From positions 1-24,049 of IMG/VR virus record IMGVR_UViG_3300021964_000525: 24,049 bases of DNA, one strand, 5' to 3'. Below, one piece after another: positions 20,168 through 24,049 of this stretch. Within the stretch, counting starts at the first letter, position 1, and every line of letters begins with the position of its first letter. The translations under genes and the position numbers were made by a program. Source of the stretch: a virus. A model generated the notes under the pieces. It searched no databases, was not told where the DNA came from, and saw only the letters and a list, made by a program, of their open reading frames with translations.

Positions 20168-20875
20168 ATGATGAAAATACCAGAAGATGTCCTTGTGAAA
20201 AAAGGGATCACTTACAATCAGAAGTATCCTTACAATGAATTGTCTAAGATTACCAAGAATCACAAAAGACACTATGAAACACCAGACGGCCGAGCGGTGC
20301 CTAGTGTGACAACTGTGCTATCAGCAACCAAGGACATGACTCATCTACACGCATGGCGTAAGAGGGTGGGTGCGGAAAAGGCGCAACAGATCACCACAGA
20401 GTCAGCGAACATAGGAACAGTCATGCACCGTAGCCTTGAGAAGCACGTAAAAGGCGAGGACAGGACTCCAGGCTCAAACCTAATACAGCAGAAGGCACAC
20501 AAGATGGCCAACGTGATCATAGACAACGGACTCAACAATGTCAGCGAGGTGTGGGGCTCAGAGGTATCGCTTTACTATCCAGAACTTTACGCAGGCACAA
20601 CTGACTTGGTCGGAGTTTACAAAGGCGCTCCTGCAATCATGGATTTTAAACAAGCGAGACGTCTCAAGAAGAAAGAATGGGTAGAAGATTACTTCCTACA
20701 GTTGGTGGCATATTCTGAAGCACACAACAAGATGTATGACACGCAGATCAAGACAGGACGTATCTTTATATGCACACAGAACAACGAATATCAAACCTTT
20801 GACATAGACAACTACGAGCACTGGGTTGGACAGTGGTACGCTAAATTGGAACAATACTACAAGTCTATACTATAA
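20168..20875 (+). CDS. RecB-like PD-(D/E)XK exonuclease
   Basis: A 235-residue protein with the Cas4/RecB-type nuclease core: N-terminal VPSVTTVL (44-51), GTVMH (83-87) with His87, E132, GTTDLVGV (143-150) with metal ligand Asp146, IMDFKQAR (157-164) with the Asp159-x-Lys161 pair, and YFLQLVAYSEA (175-185) with Gln178 and Tyr182. These define a two-metal nuclease, probably acting on DNA ends in recombination, repair or host DNA degradation. T4-like marine phages carry a similar stand-alone exonuclease. Start: ATG 20168 or 20171. Confidence 0.85.
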   Translation: MMKIPEDVLVKKGITYNQKYPYNELSKITKNHKRHYETPDGRAVPSVTTVLSATKDMTHLHAWRKRVGAEKAQQITTESANIGTVMHRSLEKHVKGEDRTPGSNLIQQKAHKMANVIIDNGLNNVSEVWGSEVSLYYPELYAGTTDLVGVYKGAPAIMDFKQARRLKKKEWVEDYFLQLVAYSEAHNKMYDTQIKTGRIFICTQNNEYQTFDIDNYEHWVGQWYAKLEQYYKSIL

Positions 20876-20881
20876 TAAATA
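20876..20881 (+). promoter_or_regulatory. TAAATA late-type element before the tail protein
   Basis: TAAATA ends 6 bases before ATG 20888 in the context AATAAATACGCTATATG, with no Shine-Dalgarno. Confidence 0.6.
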
Positions 20882-20887
20882 CGCTAT

Positions 20888-22501
20888 ATGCCTATAGTAC
20901 AGATATCTAGAATACAGCACAGACGTGGAAAAAGAACCGATCTACCACAACTTGCCGCGGGTGAATTGGGTTGGGTAATTGACGAACAACGACTTTTCAT
21001 AGGTAACGGCACGGTATCAGATGGTGCTCCCGCTGTAGGCAACACAGAAATCGTAACATCAGGCAGTTCAGCGTTCACGACAGCATTGAATCACACATAC
21101 AAAGGATACCTAGGCGATTCCACTCCAATAACGACATCTCAACAGAGAACTTTACAGAAGAGATTAGATGATTATGTATCAGTCAAAGACTTTGGTGCAG
21201 TAGGTGATGACAGCACAGCAGACGTAACAGCGATACAAAATGCTATAAATGAAATTTACATAGACACAGACACTACCGTGAGCAACGACAAGAGAGCGAG
21301 AAGAATATTATTCTTTCCAGCAGGCACATACAGAATCAATGCCGCACTGAAGATACCTCCATACGCACATCTAGTTGGCGAAGGTCCAGACAAGACCATA
21401 ATAAGGAATTCAGGCAACAATGCTGTGATGGTGACACAGGACACTTCGGAGAACGTTGGTGAAAGCATCACTGCATTAGTTGATCAGATACAGATTTCAA
21501 ACATGACTATAAAAAATTCAGTTGCCTATGGCGGAATGTCAATTGACCGAGCGTCTAAATTGTATTTCAATAATGTCAGGTTCGAGGGATCATACGCATC
21601 TGGGGGAGAGGATGATTCAAATTCAAAAGGTGTGACAGTTACCTCAAGCACCGCTTTGGCATGTACTAAAATTAATTTTAACCAGTGCCAGTTTTCTAAA
21701 TTCGCCAGATTGGTTGACATGAGTTTTGATGTTGACAATGTGAGGTTCAACAACTGTGACTTCAGTGAGGCATACTATGGTGCTATCTTTGGAGACGAGT
21801 GGGACAATTCAACCTCCAACGGTATGACATTGGGACCTAGGGGTATACACTTCACAGGCAACAGTTGGAGTGACATAGGACTACAGGCAATCTATGTCAA
21901 ACCAAAGAACGTGACTTCGTCAGAAGCACCATCACGTAACATTGTTTCCTATGGCAACTGGTACGGAGAAGATGTAGCAAACAATTTCCAAGGAGTGAAC
22001 TCATTAAACGAAGTTCCTGTGATACAGTTCGACCAAGACGAATGTACTTCGATGCTTGACTTTTTCGAGAGAACAGATCAAAGAGACACCGACTTTGGTG
22101 ATTCGACAGATCCTTCCAACACACCACCCGAGGTGCAAGGAATAGGAATACACACGAAAGCGATTAGACAGATAACATTATCAGACAACACATCGACGGC
22201 CACCGATACAGGAATCTACCTTCCTGGTTTGTCAGATAAGGGTGTGAGAATCACTTACAAGATCAACAGAGGCACCACGTTCAGGACAGGAGTAATGGTA
22301 ATCAGTGCCGCTGGAGAATTCTGCACAGCAAATGATGACTACGAGGAATCAAACGGAGACGCAGGCGTCACGCTGACAGCGAAGACATCAGACGGTGACT
22401 CCACTGGTGGTAATGACACCATCCGTGTTCAGTACGAGACTACAAACAATGCTGTACTAGGCGATGCCACCATGGAATACCAAATACAAATACTTGTATA
22501 A
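20888..22501 (+). CDS. Tail fibre/spike with pectate-lyase-like beta-helix
   Basis: A 537-residue protein. Residues 1-55 (ISRIQHRRGKRTDLPQLAAG, ELGWVIDEQRLFIGNGT) match the small N-terminal domain of phage tropism/tail proteins that docks to the baseplate or tail (Mtd_N-like). VSVKDFGAVGDDSTADVTAI (98-117) is the start of a pectate-lyase-type right-handed beta-helix, continuing through repeated N/D-rich strands (IQISNMTIKNS, LYFNNVRFEG, VRFNNCDFSEA). The C-terminal ~130 residues look like a beta-sandwich cap. It should bind or cleave host surface glycan. Late-type promoter in front. Confidence 0.85.
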   Translation: MPIVQISRIQHRRGKRTDLPQLAAGELGWVIDEQRLFIGNGTVSDGAPAVGNTEIVTSGSSAFTTALNHTYKGYLGDSTPITTSQQRTLQKRLDDYVSVKDFGAVGDDSTADVTAIQNAINEIYIDTDTTVSNDKRARRILFFPAGTYRINAALKIPPYAHLVGEGPDKTIIRNSGNNAVMVTQDTSENVGESITALVDQIQISNMTIKNSVAYGGMSIDRASKLYFNNVRFEGSYASGGEDDSNSKGVTVTSSTALACTKINFNQCQFSKFARLVDMSFDVDNVRFNNCDFSEAYYGAIFGDEWDNSTSNGMTLGPRGIHFTGNSWSDIGLQAIYVKPKNVTSSEAPSRNIVSYGNWYGEDVANNFQGVNSLNEVPVIQFDQDECTSMLDFFERTDQRDTDFGDSTDPSNTPPEVQGIGIHTKAIRQITLSDNTSTATDTGIYLPGLSDKGVRITYKINRGTTFRTGVMVISAAGEFCTANDDYEESNGDAGVTLTAKTSDGDSTGGNDTIRVQYETTNNAVLGDATMEYQIQILV

Positions 22502-22640
22502 CTTCACAATTAGATAGACAAAAAACTTTTTTTGTCATAATATTAGTACATTATAAAATTGCAAAACGACGTTGTGATTTTATTCGTATGACAAGTGACA
22601 AAAAAGATAAAAAAAGTTAAACGCACGGATTTAGGTAAAT
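22502..22640. promoter_or_regulatory. AT-rich gap before nrdA with two inverted repeats
   Basis: An AT-rich hairpin (GACAAAAA at 22517-22524 and TTTTTGTC at 22529-22536, loop ACTT) follows the tail gene and could be a weak terminator. An imperfect inverted repeat (AAAATTGCAA 22555-22564, TTGTGATTTT 22572-22581) follows. TATAAA at 22552-22557 has no good -35. It does not match an NrdR box by eye. Confidence 0.4.
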
Positions 22641-24049
22641 ATGGATACAACAAAAACAAAAATCAAAAACAAGAAATACAAAATTTTAATGCCGAACACC
22701 AACTCTAGTACGATCAAAGTTCAAAAAAGAGATGGCAGGCTGGAAGACCTTGATATTAATAAAATTCATTTCGTCGTTGAAGAGGCTTGTGAAGGTCTTG
22801 CTGGAGTGTCGTCGTCACAGATAGAGATGAATGCCAACATACAGTTCTATGATGGCATGACAACAAAAGATATCCAAAATGTTTTGGTGAGGTCGGCAAA
22901 CGATCTCATCAGTCTGGAAACACCAAACTATCAATACGCCGCGGCAAGATTACTTTCCTATGATGTAAGGAAGGAAGCACACGGCCAGTACGAATACATT
23001 CCATTATTGAAACTGATCCTAAGAAACATTAGATCGGGTGTGTATGACAAAGGCATACTAGACAAGTATTCAAAGACAGAGATTAAAAAATTCAATACAT
23101 GGATCAAGAGAGAAAGAGATCTCAAGTTCACTTACGCAGGACTTAGACAGATCTGTGACAAGTATCTTGTACAGGACAGGAGCACAGGACAACTGTATGA
23201 GACTCCACAAGACATGTACATGATGATAGCGGCAACACTGTTTGCGGACTATCCTGCAAAGACAAGGATGAGTTATGTGAAAAAATATTATGATGCGATA
23301 TCTCTACACAAGATCAACATACCTACGCCTGTGATGGCAGGTGTGAGGACTCCTATCAGACAGTTCGCTTCGTGCGTTCTAGTAGACAGTGATGATACAC
23401 TTCCTTCAATCTTTTCAAGCGATATGGCGATAGGTTTATATGTTGCCAGAAGAGCAGGCATAGGAATCAATGCAGGACGTATCAGAGGCATCAACAGTAA
23501 AATCAGGGGAGGGGAGGTCCAACACACGGGTGTGATTCCGTTCCTAAAAAAATTCGAATCAACTGTGAGATGTTGCACACAGAATGGGGTCAGAGGCGGG
23601 AACGCGACTGTACACTTCCCAATATGGCATCCAGAGATAGAAGACATCCTTGTACTAAAGAACAACAAAGGCACAGAGGACAACAGGGTTAGAAGGATGG
23701 ACTACTCCATACAGATATCCAAATTGTTCTATGAGAGATTCATGAACGAGGAAGACATCACTCTTATCTCACCGCACCAGGCTCCAGGGTTGTACGAAGC
23801 GTTTGGTACAGAAGATTTTGACGATTTGTACCTGAAGTATGAAGCAGACAAAACCATACCAAAGAAAACAGTACCAGCACAGGACTTGTTCTTTGATCTT
23901 TTGAAAGAAAGAGCAGAGACAGGTAGGATCTACATAATGAACCTTGACCACTGCAACTCACACAGTTCGTTCAAAGACAAAGTTTCAATGAGTAACCTGT
24001 GTCAGGAGATCACGTTACCCACAACACCCATACAGGACATACACGACGA
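22641..24049 (+). CDS. nrdA: Class Ia ribonucleotide reductase large subunit, C-terminus beyond window
   Basis: 469 codons are visible. An N-terminal ATP-cone is present (KRDGRLEDLDINKI, from residue 29), so allosteric activity control is likely kept. Catalytic landmarks: FASCVLVD with the first active-site Cys at 245; NLDHCNSHSSF near 434-444; SNLCQEI with Asn452, thiyl-radical Cys454 and Glu456, spaced as in the bacterial enzyme. It reduces ribonucleoside diphosphates to deoxyribonucleotides for phage DNA synthesis and needs the NrdB radical subunit, which is not in the window. The TAAAT before the ATG overlaps the start codon. Confidence 0.93.
   Translation, partial: MDTTKTKIKNKKYKILMPNTNSSTIKVQKRDGRLEDLDINKIHFVVEEACEGLAGVSSSQIEMNANIQFYDGMTTKDIQNVLVRSANDLISLETPNYQYAAARLLSYDVRKEAHGQYEYIPLLKLILRNIRSGVYDKGILDKYSKTEIKKFNTWIKRERDLKFTYAGLRQICDKYLVQDRSTGQLYETPQDMYMMIAATLFADYPAKTRMSYVKKYYDAISLHKINIPTPVMAGVRTPIRQFASCVLVDSDDTLPSIFSSDMAIGLYVARRAGIGINAGRIRGINSKIRGGEVQHTGVIPFLKKFESTVRCCTQNGVRGGNATVHFPIWHPEIEDILVLKNNKGTEDNRVRRMDYSIQISKLFYERFMNEEDITLISPHQAPGLYEAFGTEDFDDLYLKYEADKTIPKKTVPAQDLFFDLLKERAETGRIYIMNLDHCNSHSSFKDKVSMSNLCQEITLPTTPIQDIHD

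Noticed and set aside
22636-22641. TAAATA as late promoter of nrdA
   Set aside because: It overlaps the A of the start codon, so transcription would begin inside the gene; RNR is also normally made before late genes.
1-24049. tRNA genes, CRISPR arrays, integrase or insertion sequences
   Set aside because: No cloverleaf with a T-loop GTTCRANTC outside coding regions, no regularly spaced repeats, and no recombinase or transposase motifs were seen.

Overview
The window reads as part of a marine T4-like myovirus genome, of the kind infecting cyanobacteria, SAR11 or other marine proteobacteria. Evidence: gene packing with many ATGA start/stop overlaps; perfect T4-type late promoter octamers (TATAAATA at 2114-2121 minus and 15136-15143 plus); a class Ia ribonucleotide reductase large subunit entering at the right edge; a RecB-like exonuclease; a pectate-lyase-fold tail protein; and many small proteins that I recall as conserved in cyanophage-type myoviruses. 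There are no photosynthesis genes, tRNAs, integrase or CRISPR. A tricarboxylate transporter pair and a DUF1178 protein point more to a heterotrophic proteobacterial host than to a cyanobacterium; that is inference.

Layout. 1-249 (minus) is an edge-truncated SH3-like small protein. 250-561 is a regulatory gap with divergent sigma70-like promoters. 562-1592 is a cassette of five small overlapping genes of unknown function. 1596-2509 holds two divergent basic proteins around a repeat-rich intergenic region. 2565-3734 is a nucleotide-sugar dehydrogenase. 3758-4518 is a tandem paralogue pair. 4571-6246 holds minus-strand small genes (one with a strong early-type promoter, one DUF1178 protein, one two-helix membrane protein), interrupted by two tiny plus-strand genes. 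6340-8815 is a tctA-tctC-like transporter pair without tctB. 8815-12077 is an enzyme cluster: P-loop sulfotransferase-like protein, SAM methyltransferase, conserved small protein, amidinotransferase and one unknown. 12082-13296 is a probable nucleotidyltransferase/ligase-fold protein, convergent with a glycosyltransferase-like gene (13246-14292, minus). 14312-15107 holds a helical protein and two tiny cysteine-rich proteins. 15207-16587 encodes three structural-type proteins with strong ribosome binding sites, closed by a terminator. 16662-18895 is another set of phage genes including a second sulfotransferase-like protein. 18914-22501 covers a virion-type protein, a small protein, a RecB-like exonuclease and a tail fibre. 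nrdA runs off the right end.

How it works together. Sigma70-like promoters sharing GGTTGACG probably drive the small early cassettes. A TAAATA element 5-8 bases ahead of the start codon precedes about ten transcription units, most of which lack a Shine-Dalgarno sequence; this resembles late promoters placed so that mRNAs begin at or near the AUG. The dehydrogenase, two sulfotransferase-like proteins, methyltransferase, amidinotransferase and glycosyltransferase could together modify a glycan or small molecule. The transporter pair could raise organic-acid uptake during infection. NrdA supplies deoxynucleotides.
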